64,000 nt of DNA, taken from assembly GCA_964437505.1 (NCBI GenBank), contig CAYTGU010000009.1:1-64000 (forward strand), read 5' to 3'. A program made the position numbers and the translations under genes. Positions 24,730-32,420 of the stretch are shown here, one piece after another. The notes beneath the pieces are model-generated. The model did no database searches, was not told where the DNA came from, and saw only the letters and a program-made list of their open reading frames with translations. The stretch is from JAHJDO01 sp964437505. Its GTDB lineage: Bacteria; JAHJDO01. Position 1 is the first letter of the stretch. Every line of letters starts with the position of its first letter.

Positions 24730-25061
24730 TTTTTAACCTCCAGCATGCCATATATTTCTCCACAAATCGTAAAGGAATCCTTTTTCGACCTTAGTAAATT
24801 AATCTTCTCTTCTTTGGCTTTTTTAATTACCTCACGTTCAACTGGTACGTCGTTGGTAAATATTATTGCCCGAATATCCTTAATAAGAGCAACTGCGATA
24901 CTGTTTTTATGAGCCTGTATAGTAATCCAGACGCAATTCGGAACAGCATGAGCCATAACATTAGACATTAAATCGCTGCAATATCCTGTCTCAATTTCAC
25001 AATCAGAACATATGGCAATTTTCTCTAATTTACATTTATCGATAATTTCAGATAGCCTCAT
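24726..25061 (-). CDS. DRTGG-domain protein
   Basis: 111 aa. The sequence follows the DRTGG fold: LMSNVMAHAVPNCVWITIQAH, then AIIFTNDVPVEREVIKKAKEE near the end. DRTGG domains occur next to CBS domains and in phosphotransacetylases; their ligand is not established. It is one of two DRTGG genes in the operon flanking the CBS-ATPase. Overlaps both neighbours by 4 nt. Confidence 0.8.
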   Translation of the reverse strand: MRLSEIIDKCKLEKIAICSDCEIETGYCSDLMSNVMAHAVPNCVWITIQAHKNSIAVALIKDIRAIIFTNDVPVEREVIKKAKEEKINLLRSKKDSFTICGEIYGMLEVKN

Positions 25062-25999
25062 TTTTCCTCTCCTAAATTAATTTTTGCTTTTAATGTTGTC
25101 CCTGTTCTTAAAGAAGATTTAATCTCTAAATCGCCAGAACAACGTTTTATATTTGGAAGTCCCATGCCAGCACCAAAACCTAGTGCCCTTATCTTTTCTG
25201 ATGCTGTGGTAAATCCTGGCTTTAGCGCCAGTTTCACATCGGCAATTCCCGGACCTTTATCATAAGCGCAAATTACAATATTATTACCATCTACTTCTAT
25301 AGTGATATTTCCTCCTAAGGAATGAAGGCAAATATTCATTTCAGCTTCATAGCAGACTATAGCAATTCTACGAATAACATCTTTACTAATTCCTAGGTTT
25401 TGAAAGTACTTCTTGGTTATGCTAGCTGCTCTACCTGCATTATCAAAATCATCTCCTTTAACTTCAAATCGAAGTGGTTTTTTTGCAATTTTTCTTATTA
25501 AATTGTCAGAAATCTTGGTGTTTTTCGCTTCTTTCTCTTCAACTTCCTCAGCAATTGAATGAACTACAACTAACAATCTGTTCAGAATATCACTAAGAGT
25601 TATTATCCCTACAATTTTTTGGCTTTTTGAAGATTCTGTAACAGGAAGTCTTCCCACTTTAAGTTTTTCTAACCTGTTAATTGCAGAAATTACTGAAAAA
25701 TTTTGCGGAATAGTGATTACATTTTTGGTCATCTTATCACCAATTTTGTTGTCCACGTAATTTTTATCAAAAGCTGTGATAATATCGTCAATACTTACAA
25801 TGCCTATAAGATTTTTTCTTGCATCAACTATGGGAACCCCTGAAATTTTTTTCTTCTTGAGTGCTAATTGAATTTCTCTGAAAGTAGCATTTTTATTAAA
25901 AAGCAGTAAGTTCATTGACATTGCTTCCTTGACCTTAATTTCATATATTAACTCATTAGCCAGTGTCAATTTTTCTTTAGAATGATTATATATATTCAT
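25058..25999 (-). CDS. CBS-domain pair fused to an anti-sigma-like ATPase domain
   Basis: 313 aa. Residues about 22-150 are two CBS repeats (VPIVDARKNLIGIVSIDDI; RLPVTESSKSQKIVGIITL). Residues about 175-313 are a GHKL ATPase with CYEAEMNICLHSLGG (N box), YDKGPGIADV (G1) and GFGAGMGLPNIKRC (G2), closest in style to RsbW/SpoIIAB-type kinases. This would couple adenylate sensing to phosphorylation of, or binding to, an unknown partner. It lies within the regulatory head of the hydrogenase operon. Confidence 0.88.
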   Translation of the reverse strand: MNIYNHSKEKLTLANELIYEIKVKEAMSMNLLLFNKNATFREIQLALKKKKISGVPIVDARKNLIGIVSIDDIITAFDKNYVDNKIGDKMTKNVITIPQNFSVISAINRLEKLKVGRLPVTESSKSQKIVGIITLSDILNRLLVVVHSIAEEVEEKEAKNTKISDNLIRKIAKKPLRFEVKGDDFDNAGRAASITKKYFQNLGISKDVIRRIAIVCYEAEMNICLHSLGGNITIEVDGNNIVICAYDKGPGIADVKLALKPGFTTASEKIRALGFGAGMGLPNIKRCSGDLEIKSSLRTGTTLKAKINLGEEK

Positions 26000-26344
26000 T
26001 TATTCTTTTTTTTTGCCTAGTTCTTCGGTTATTTTTCTGCAGGAATCAAACATCGATTTATCAGTCATCATAAGAGGAATATGATGAGATTTCGCTAATC
26101 CGATCGCTTCCTGAGGAGGAAGTTTCCCTCTTACAAAGACAATAGCAACCGCGCTTGTTATCTCAGCTGTTCGGACAACTTGTTGAGAAGTCAGTCCTGT
26201 TAAAAGTAAATAGTTTTCCTTTTCATAAGCCAGAACATCGCTTAAAAGATCACTTGCTGCAAAATCCAAAATTTCCTTCCCAAGACAATTTTCACAACAT
26301 AATATTTCAGCCTCTAAAATGCGGACAATATCTCTAATTTTCAC
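26000..26344 (-). CDS. DRTGG-domain protein (second copy)
   Basis: 114 aa with AASDLLSDVLAYEKENYLLLT and AIVFVRGKLPPQEAIGLAKSH, the same fold as 24726-25061 but well diverged. It starts by ATGA overlap with rex and ends directly against the CBS-ATPase gene, so translation of the three is probably coupled. Ligand unknown. Confidence 0.78.
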   Translation of the reverse strand: MKIRDIVRILEAEILCCENCLGKEILDFAASDLLSDVLAYEKENYLLLTGLTSQQVVRTAEITSAVAIVFVRGKLPPQEAIGLAKSHHIPLMMTDKSMFDSCRKITEELGKKKE

Positions 26345-26976
26345 AATAATTTCCTTTTTGACAAATAATAGGACAACATTTCAAGCTTTTCGCACAAAGC
26401 GACATTAACCACAGTTATTCCTGAAGGGACTTTAAGTTCTATTGGCGCAAAATTCAATATTCCCTTAATCCCTCCTTTAATTAACTTATTTGCAGCGGAC
26501 TGTGCTGCAGAGGATGGGGTTGCAATAATCCCTACCCTGATCTTTTTCTTTTTAATTTTATTGCTGATATTCTTCTCATTCAGTATTTTTAAACTATTTT
26601 TTATATTCCCAACTTTTTTAGGATCATTATCAAAAATAGACTCTATTATAAAACCGCGTTCCTTAAATCCAGGATATGCTAATAAGGCCTGTCCTAAATG
26701 ACCAACTCCTGTTAAAGCTACAGGAATTTTTTTATGCAAACCCATTATCTTCGTAATTGCCCTATGAAGCATTGATACTTGGTATCCCATACCGGGAGTC
26801 CCAAATTGCCCGAAATATACAAGATCTTTTCTTACTTGAGCAGAGTTGAACCCTGCTCTTTCCGCAAGCTCGCTAGAAGAAACAGTTGTAAAACCCGCGT
26901 CCATTATTCCCTTTAGAATCCGCTTATATATGGATAATCTTTCTACTGACTTTCTTGGAATCTTGTAGCTTTCCAT
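26341..26976 (-). CDS. rex: Redox-sensing transcriptional repressor Rex
   Basis: Rex binds DNA when NADH/NAD+ is low and releases it when NADH accumulates. The winged helix occupies 1-80 (SSELAERAGFNSAQVRKDL; YFGQFGTPGMGY). The Rossmann domain begins with VALTGVGHLGQALL and ends with GILNFAPIELKVP. The 211-aa length is normal. As first gene of the hydrogenase operon, with two Rex-type operators in its own promoter, it probably controls itself and all downstream genes. Confidence 0.96.
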   Translation of the reverse strand: MESYKIPRKSVERLSIYKRILKGIMDAGFTTVSSSELAERAGFNSAQVRKDLVYFGQFGTPGMGYQVSMLHRAITKIMGLHKKIPVALTGVGHLGQALLAYPGFKERGFIIESIFDNDPKKVGNIKNSLKILNEKNISNKIKKKKIRVGIIATPSSAAQSAANKLIKGGIKGILNFAPIELKVPSGITVVNVALCEKLEMLSYYLSKRKLL

Positions 26977-26985
26977 TCTTACTCC

Positions 26986-27003
26986 TTGTGATAAATTTCA
27001 CAA
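26986..27003. promoter_or_regulatory. Rex operator 1
   Basis: TTGTGATAAATTTCACAA is a perfect match to the Rex consensus TTGTGA-N6-TCACAA, with both half-sites intact. It lies about 10 bp upstream of the rex ATG, downstream of the -10 box. Confidence 0.9.
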
Positions 27004-27006
27004 ATC

Positions 27007-27024
27007 CTGTGAATATTATCACTA
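27007..27024. promoter_or_regulatory. Rex operator 2
   Basis: CTGTGAATATTATCACTA matches the Rex consensus with one change per half-site. Its centre is 21 bp, two helical turns, from operator 1, so two Rex dimers would lie on the same DNA face. It covers the -10 box. Confidence 0.75.
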
Positions 27025-27041
27025 ACTAAGTTTGTTGTCAA
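27013..27041 (-). promoter_or_regulatory. Promoter of the rex-hydrogenase operon
   Basis: TTGACA (27036-27041) and TAATAT (27013-27018) are 17 bp apart on the minus strand. The -10 box lies inside Rex operator 2, and the start point falls near operator 1, which predicts direct repression by occlusion. Confidence 0.75.
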
Positions 27042-27117
27042 TAATGATTGAAAGACGCATCATCTCATTCCAAATCAGATAATTGAAACTTTATAATACG
27101 ATCGAATGAAGAGCGAC

Positions 27118-29241
27118 TTATAGAGGATTCTTTCCTTTGGCATTTATCTGTTCTAGATAATTACACGCCTGTTTATTATCGGGCTGTATATGCAGGATTT
27201 TTTTGAATATATTCTTGGCTTCTTTGTAATCCCCTTTTTTATAATAAGCTACTCCTAAATTACGAGCAACACCAAGAGCTTTTGGCATAAGTCTTAAGGC
27301 AATTTCATACTCTTCAATCGCCTCATCCCACTCTTTTTTCATCATATAAATATTTCCCAGATTATTGTGCGCTCCTCCAAACTTAGGATTAAACTTAACA
27401 GCCTTTTTATACTGCTGAATCGCTCCGTCAAGCTTCCCCAGTTTTTCACACGCATTTCCCAAACCCATTAACGCCTTATCATTATAAGGATTCTGTCCCA
27501 CAGCTATCTCCAGCTCTCTAACAGCTTTTTTGTAATCCTTAATACTGATATACAACTTTGCCAGATTATAGTGGATATCAGCATAATCAGGATCTAGCTC
27601 AGCAAGCTGATAATATACTCTAAAAGCATCTTCTATCTTCCCTACCTTAGCATACGCAAATGCCAGACGATAATATGCCTTAAGATGCCCTCTATTGAGT
27701 TTGATTGTTTTCTTATACATACTTATAGCTTTATTCCAGTCCTTTTTGTTGCGATATTCAACCCCCTTTCTAAAATATACCTCCGCTCTTAATGGATGGA
27801 CTGAAAAATAATTAAACACAAACAGAAGTAAGGCCGAAAATAGAGTTATAATTAAAATTTTGAATTTTGAATTTTGAATTTTGGATTTTGAGCTTTGAGT
27901 TTTGAGCTTTGAGTTTTGAGCTTTCCCGCCGCTTAAAGCAGACACACATCCCAGAGCAAACCATAGAAATATACCTGAAGAATGAAATCTTAAATCTACA
28001 TTTCCCATGTTTTCAAAAATCAGGCCAACTATTCCAGACACAAACCCTATAAGCAAATACTTTCTAAGTCTATCATCGGTATTTCTTGCTATATTTATAC
28101 CTCGAAAAAGAATACTACCTACAATTCCAACAAAAAGCACCAGTCCTACAACTCCCAGTTCGCATCCAATTTCAAGTACCTCACAGTGTACGTGCCGTGT
28201 TGCATTAACAGCATGTGGATTCAAAAAATAATCAGAGAATCTGAATTGTGGATAAATCGTGGCAAAATTACCTATTCCCCAGCCTGTAAAAGGCCTGGCT
28301 AGAAACATCTTTATAGATCCTAGCCAAATCCACTTCCGTATTCCAATAGTTCCTGTGAGCAATTCCTCATTAATAACCCGCATTATTGACTCTGATCTTA
28401 CCTGCCATACAGCAGCGCATAAGAGAATTACTCCAATAAATAAGTAAAAACTTTTCGCCAGACCCCACCTTAAATAAACAAATGCGCAGGCAAAAAACAC
28501 AATGGAAACACAAAATCCAATCCATGCGGCTCTCGCTTCTAATTTGTAAAGTGAAATAATGCTGGTTACAATTAAAATACAACACAGCGCAAAAGGGAAA
28601 AGCGATTTTAAATTTTGCTTGCCCCGTAAGCTTGTCCTTCGGGGAATTTTATCCATATAAAAATAGAGAATAAAAGATAGGATTACAGGTATACACAAAA
28701 CAATATATGGGGCAAAGAATGTAGGATTACCAAATAATTGCGGCAAGTTACGAATTATAGGAATGCTAAAACGGTTAAGCAGTGTAGGAACTTCTGCTAT
28801 GAATGTAGCTAAAAACCACACAAAACAAATTCTTAAAAACGCAGGTCTGGACTTACATGTTTCTAATACCACAAAATAGATCAAAACATATGTAAATAAG
28901 TTTACCAGTTCTGTGGCGCCGGCAAACTTATTCCTTACCATAAAGAATGACACTAAACACCATATACAGAAAATACCTATAAGACCTCTGGGAAATTCGG
29001 GAAAAATTTTGTCCCGAAAGTTTTCGGGATGAAACAGCCACTTATATATCCATAATAGGACTACACAGAACACCATAGCTTGAGCTATGACAAACTTTAT
29101 AAATACATAATTATACGCAGACTTAAAAACTGCTATCGGGACAAAAAAAATAATAATGAGCAGGCATATCTCTGATATTTTTCTTTTCAAATTCCTCTCC
29201 AACTCTTGAACAAGGGATTTCAACCCCTTGTTTTTTGACAC
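27118..29241 (-). CDS. O-antigen ligase/polymerase-like membrane protein with C-terminal TPR repeats
   Basis: 707 aa. Residues about 20-430 are ten or more membrane helices with the Wzy/WaaL-type loop (GWGIGNFATIYPQFRFSD; HCEVLEIGCELGVVGL). A Ser/Lys/Gln-rich linker at about 437-461 is encoded by tandem heptamers. One more helix follows, then five to six TPR units (AIQQYKKAVKFNPKFGGAHN style) on the outer face. Such proteins are common near pilus or surface-glycan genes in candidate phyla. The GTG start lies in an inverted repeat; a later TTG near 29190 with a GGAG box is also possible. The gene contains several palindromic insert-like segments. Confidence 0.82.
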   Translation of the reverse strand: MSKNKGLKSLVQELERNLKRKISEICLLIIIFFVPIAVFKSAYNYVFIKFVIAQAMVFCVVLLWIYKWLFHPENFRDKIFPEFPRGLIGIFCIWCLVSFFMVRNKFAGATELVNLFTYVLIYFVVLETCKSRPAFLRICFVWFLATFIAEVPTLLNRFSIPIIRNLPQLFGNPTFFAPYIVLCIPVILSFILYFYMDKIPRRTSLRGKQNLKSLFPFALCCILIVTSIISLYKLEARAAWIGFCVSIVFFACAFVYLRWGLAKSFYLFIGVILLCAAVWQVRSESIMRVINEELLTGTIGIRKWIWLGSIKMFLARPFTGWGIGNFATIYPQFRFSDYFLNPHAVNATRHVHCEVLEIGCELGVVGLVLFVGIVGSILFRGINIARNTDDRLRKYLLIGFVSGIVGLIFENMGNVDLRFHSSGIFLWFALGCVSALSGGKAQNSKLKTQSSKSKIQNSKFKILIITLFSALLLFVFNYFSVHPLRAEVYFRKGVEYRNKKDWNKAISMYKKTIKLNRGHLKAYYRLAFAYAKVGKIEDAFRVYYQLAELDPDYADIHYNLAKLYISIKDYKKAVRELEIAVGQNPYNDKALMGLGNACEKLGKLDGAIQQYKKAVKFNPKFGGAHNNLGNIYMMKKEWDEAIEEYEIALRLMPKALGVARNLGVAYYKKGDYKEAKNIFKKILHIQPDNKQACNYLEQINAKGKNPL
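27856..27924. repeat. Tandem heptamer repeat inside a coding region
   Basis: About ten tandem units of 7 bp, alternating ATTTTGA, GCTTTGA and GTTTTGA, read on the plus strand. Because 21 nt equals 7 codons, the protein shows a 7-residue periodic linker (QNSKLKT, QSSKSKI, QNSKFKI). The array sits at the junction between the membrane domain and the TPR domain. Confidence 0.85.
29008..29033. repeat. Coding palindromic repeat (copy in the Wzy/TPR gene)
   Basis: TCCCGAA and TTCGGGA arms around a 4-base loop; 22 of 24 bases match the copy at 62565-62590 in a PfkB gene. Both are read in the same frame and give PE(N/D)FRD. Another TTCGGGA arm lies just upstream at about 28996-29003. Confidence 0.75.
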
Positions 29242-29265
29242 TGGGACTTTGACACATCGTTGTTT

Positions 29266-29294
29266 ATTATACTGATAATCAGGAATTAAAGCAA
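29266..29294 (-). promoter_or_regulatory. Promoter of the Wzy/TPR gene
   Basis: TTGCTT (29289-29294) and a perfect TATAAT (29266-29271) are 17 bp apart on the minus strand. The -35 box is inside the T-rich tail of the preceding terminator. Confidence 0.6.
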
Positions 29295-29325
29295 AAAACA
29301 GCCCCGATAATCTCGGGACTGTTTT
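29284..29325 (-). terminator. Intrinsic terminator after the prepilin gene
   Basis: 13-bp arms AAAACAGTCCCGA (29313-29325) and TCGGGGCTGTTTT (29295-29307) with one G-U pair and a 5-base loop, followed by TTGCTTTAATT on the minus strand. Confidence 0.85.
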
Positions 29326-29348
29326 CTATCAAGCAAATTAACCTGAAA

Positions 29349-29936
29349 TTATTGCTGCGGCTGCTCGCCCATTACGTTGTCTACAGTTCCATCTTTCACA
29401 GCAGACACATGCCCGTCAAGATACAATACATTAATAACATTCGGATTTGTATGATGAGCAACCGCAGTTACATCATCAACAGCACCAGCAGCAGTCTCAA
29501 AATCACGGTCACACGCAATTGCTGTGTCTGAATCATCCATCTCTGTCAGACCGGCATTGTACTCATAACTCCCTTCGTCATAAATGTGACTTTCACTACT
29601 AACACTATCTGAGCCGGATGGACATTCAAATATCTTTAGAGATGAAATATAATTGGAGTAAAAGTTTGTAACGAGAGCCGTTGCGTCACTGTTTCCACCC
29701 CAATTCTCATTCCCTGTTAGACCTATGTCAGGAAAATAGTCATCCCAGTCCTGAGCGTACATATGCAGACCAAGCCCAATCTGTTTCAGATTGCTTACGC
29801 ACTTTGTTCTCCTTGCCATCTCTCTTGCTCTTGCCAGTGCTGGCAGCAACATAGATGCAAGAAGAGCAATAATTGCTATAACAACCAGCAATTCAATAAG
29901 CGTAAATCCCTTGGACTTTCTAAAAAATTTCAACAT
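29349..29936 (-). CDS. Type IV/type II prepilin-like protein
   Basis: A prepilin with leader MLKFFRKSKG and cleavage before FTLIELLVVIAIIALLASM, the class III signal. LKQIGLGLHMYAQDWDDYFP and the C-terminal H...LYLDGHVSAV place it with the H-X9-DG group of prepilin-processed proteins common in PVC-type bacteria; the spacing here is 11 rather than 9. I use the ATG at 29936, eight bases after GGAGGTGA, rather than the in-frame ATG nine codons upstream. It has its own promoter and terminator, so it is a single-gene unit. The acidic mature domain contains at least three cysteines. Confidence 0.88.
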   Translation of the reverse strand: MLKFFRKSKGFTLIELLVVIAIIALLASMLLPALARAREMARRTKCVSNLKQIGLGLHMYAQDWDDYFPDIGLTGNENWGGNSDATALVTNFYSNYISSLKIFECPSGSDSVSSESHIYDEGSYEYNAGLTEMDDSDTAIACDRDFETAAGAVDDVTAVAHHTNPNVINVLYLDGHVSAVKDGTVDNVMGEQPQQ

Positions 29937-29977
29937 TTTATTACTCACCTCCTCCGCTTTCAAACTTATTTGTCGAA

Positions 29978-30006
29978 TTATTACATAGTTACCATATTCT
30001 TGTCAA
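29978..30006 (-). promoter_or_regulatory. Promoter of the prepilin gene
   Basis: TTGACA (30001-30006) and TAATAA (29978-29983) are 17 bp apart on the minus strand. The start point lies about 35 bp upstream of the preferred ATG. Confidence 0.65.
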
Positions 30007-30025
30007 ATGTTTTTTTCCTTCCTGC

Positions 30026-31003
30026 TTATATGCTTATAAAAGATATTTGGGGCTGCAAGTAATTCTGAACATAATCAAAAACAGCCTTCTTAAGAGATGT
30101 TATTGGACTTCTGTACCCTGCGCGATGAAGTTTGGATATATCAGCCTGAGTAAAATATTGATAGGAATCCTTTATCTCTTCAGGCATCGAGATATATTTT
30201 ATATTAGGCTTGATTTTCAATGCGTCAAAAACCAGTTCTGCAAGCCTGTTCCATGTTTCTGCTCTGCCTGTACCAATATTAAATATTCCGTTAATATTCG
30301 GATTCTGTAAAAAAAACAGAGTCATTCTTGCAGCATCCTTCACATATAAAAAATCCCTTTTTTGCTCACCATGCGCATATTCTGGTTTGTGCGATCTAAA
30401 TAGACTAATACTCCCCTCCTTTTTTATCTGTTCAAAGGCCTTGATGACCATGCTTCTCATTTCTCCTTTATGATACTCATTCGGTCCAAAAACATTGAAA
30501 AACTTAAGTCCTGCAATTTGTGTCAGTAATCCATTTTTCTCCGCCCATACATCAAAAAGATGTTTAGAATAAGCATACATATTTAAAGGACAAAATTTAT
30601 ATAAATCCTTTTTTTTATCGGAATATCCGTAAGAACCGTCTCCGTATGTTGCAGCGCTGGAAGCATAGATAAAGCGCACATTACACCTGGCAGCATAAGC
30701 AGCAAGATGCTTTGTATACTCATAATTATTCAGTAAAAGATAATCTGCATCCTGCTCAGTAGTATCCGAACATGCTCCCATATGAATCAATGCACGAACA
30801 CCTGATTTAAAATCGCCTTTAAGTACTTTCTCAAGAAAAATATCCTTGTTAATATAATCCAGGAACCTAAGACTCCGAAGATTCTTCCATTTGCTGCTCT
30901 TTCCTAACTCATCAACAATAAGAATATTAAACTCTCCCTGCTGATTCAATTTCCATACAATGTTGCTTCCAATAAACCCCGCTCCACCAGTAACAATAAT
31001 CAT
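30026..31003 (-). CDS. hldD: ADP-L-glycero-D-manno-heptose 6-epimerase
   Basis: Last step in making the heptose donor for the LPS inner core, which supports a diderm cell. An extended SDR: GGAGFIGSNIVWKLN (NADP loop), HMGACSDTTE, the catalytic YAYSKHLFDVW (Y-x3-K) and KFFNVFGPNEYHKGEM are the characteristic HldD blocks. The 325-aa length is normal. It is transcribed away from rnf from a promoter that overlaps the rnf promoter. Confidence 0.95.
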   Translation of the reverse strand: MIIVTGGAGFIGSNIVWKLNQQGEFNILIVDELGKSSKWKNLRSLRFLDYINKDIFLEKVLKGDFKSGVRALIHMGACSDTTEQDADYLLLNNYEYTKHLAAYAARCNVRFIYASSAATYGDGSYGYSDKKKDLYKFCPLNMYAYSKHLFDVWAEKNGLLTQIAGLKFFNVFGPNEYHKGEMRSMVIKAFEQIKKEGSISLFRSHKPEYAHGEQKRDFLYVKDAARMTLFFLQNPNINGIFNIGTGRAETWNRLAELVFDALKIKPNIKYISMPEEIKDSYQYFTQADISKLHRAGYRSPITSLKKAVFDYVQNYLQPQISFISI

Positions 31004-31022
31004 TTCTTAACTTTCCTCAACT

Positions 31023-31051
31023 TTGACAAACCAAAAATTAGTTGTTATCAT
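31023..31051 (+). promoter_or_regulatory. Promoter of the rnf operon
   Basis: TTGACA (31023-31028) and TATCAT (31046-31051) are 17 bp apart; start near 31058. It interleaves with the oppositely directed hldD promoter. Confidence 0.65.
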
Positions 31052-31059
31052 TGCACAGA

Positions 31060-31088
31060 ATTCTAACAAGTAAATTACAAACTGTCAA
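31060..31088 (-). promoter_or_regulatory. Promoter of hldD
   Basis: TTGACA (31083-31088) and TAGAAT (31060-31065) are 17 bp apart on the minus strand; start near 31053, five bases from the rnf start on the other strand. Confidence 0.65.
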
Positions 31089-31106
31089 TTTAACCCATTG
31101 GTGCCT

Positions 31107-32420
31107 ATGCTAAATTCTAGTTTTTATGGAGGTATTCATCCAGAGGATTCTAAAACCAGTACAAACACAAAGAAAATTCTGAATCTTCGTCCTCCTAAAA
31201 AAGCAATCATCCCTTTGCAGCAGCATACAGGCGCAATATGTAAGCCGCTGGTTGATATTGGAGACATTGTTAAAGTAGGGCAAAAGATTGGTGATGCACA
31301 GGCATTTATATCTGCACCTGTTCACGCCACAATATCAGGTAAAGTAGTAGACATTTCCCCTATGCTACATCCTTTAGGAACTAAGGTTCTGTCTATTATT
31401 ATAGAATCTGATGAGTCCGATACATGGGCTATTGAAGAAACAAAAAGAGACTGGAAAACGCTCAAAGCAGAACAAATAAAACATATTATAAGAGAAGCTG
31501 GTATTGTGGGACTTGGTGGCGCTGCGTTTCCAACACATGTAAAACTTAGCCCGCCGGAAAACAAAAAAGTCGATACATATATTTTAAATGGTGCTGAGTG
31601 TGAACCATTTCTAACAGCTGATCACAGCCTAATGTTGCAATATGCAAAACAAATTGTCATAGGACTCAAAATCTTAATGAAAGCAACTGGCGTAAGAAAA
31701 GGCATAATCGGTATTGAACAAAATAAACCTGATGCACTCAAAGAAATTACTGACGAAATCAATAAAGAATCAGATACAGATGTTGACATAATGGCACTTA
31801 AGGTAAAATATCCTCAGGGAGCTGAAAAACAGCTTATAAAAGCTCTTCTGAAACGTGAAGTGCCAAGCGGCGGACTTCCAATGGATGTAGGAGTAATAGT
31901 TAGTAATGTTGGCACCTCATTTTCAGTATATGAATCTGTTGTAGAAAGAAAACCTCTGGTAGAGCGAATTGTAACTGTAACAGGAGGAGGCATCAGGAAT
32001 CCACAAAATCTTAGAGTAAGAATAGGAACTCCTTTTTCAAATTTAATAGAGGCATGTGAAGGAGTCAAAGAAGAAATAGGCAAAATAATAATGGGCGGCC
32101 CAATGATGGGGATCGCCCAATATACAACGGATGTCCCGGTAATAAAAGGTACATCCGGAATACTTGTGCAAACGAAAGACGAGATTTGTGACGAGCCTGA
32201 GGAATGTTGTATAAGATGCGGCAACTGTGCTGGTGTTTGCCCAATGAAAATATTGCCCAATGTAATAACTAACTCTATAAAAAATGACCAGTTTGAACAT
32301 GCAAAAGAATACGGATTATTGGATTGTATGGAATGTGGGGCTTGTACATATGTATGTCCTGCGCACATACCAATAGTCCAGTATATAAAATATGGAAAAA
32401 CGCAACTAAGAAAAATTTAA
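31107..32420 (+). CDS. rnfC: Rnf complex subunit C
   Basis: NADH/FMN-linked peripheral subunit of the Rnf ion-translocating ferredoxin:NAD+ oxidoreductase. GGIHP near the start, GLGGAAFPTHVKL (flavin), LNGAECEPFLTADH and two 4Fe-4S motifs (CCIRCGNCAGVCPMKI; CMECGACTYVCPAHIP) occur in order. TTG 31098, GTG 31101 and ATG 31107 are all in frame and none has a good ribosome-binding site; I use the ATG. First gene of rnfCDGEAB. Confidence 0.96.
   Translation: MLNSSFYGGIHPEDSKTSTNTKKILNLRPPKKAIIPLQQHTGAICKPLVDIGDIVKVGQKIGDAQAFISAPVHATISGKVVDISPMLHPLGTKVLSIIIESDESDTWAIEETKRDWKTLKAEQIKHIIREAGIVGLGGAAFPTHVKLSPPENKKVDTYILNGAECEPFLTADHSLMLQYAKQIVIGLKILMKATGVRKGIIGIEQNKPDALKEITDEINKESDTDVDIMALKVKYPQGAEKQLIKALLKREVPSGGLPMDVGVIVSNVGTSFSVYESVVERKPLVERIVTVTGGGIRNPQNLRVRIGTPFSNLIEACEGVKEEIGKIIMGGPMMGIAQYTTDVPVIKGTSGILVQTKDEICDEPEECCIRCGNCAGVCPMKILPNVITNSIKNDQFEHAKEYGLLDCMECGACTYVCPAHIPIVQYIKYGKTQLRKI

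Noticed and set aside
27856..27924. CRISPR-like array
   Set aside because: A 7-bp tandem array without spacers, inside a coding region.
31814..32368. 184-codon antisense frame over rnfC
   Set aside because: Fully inside rnfC with no ribosome-binding site or recognisable domain.
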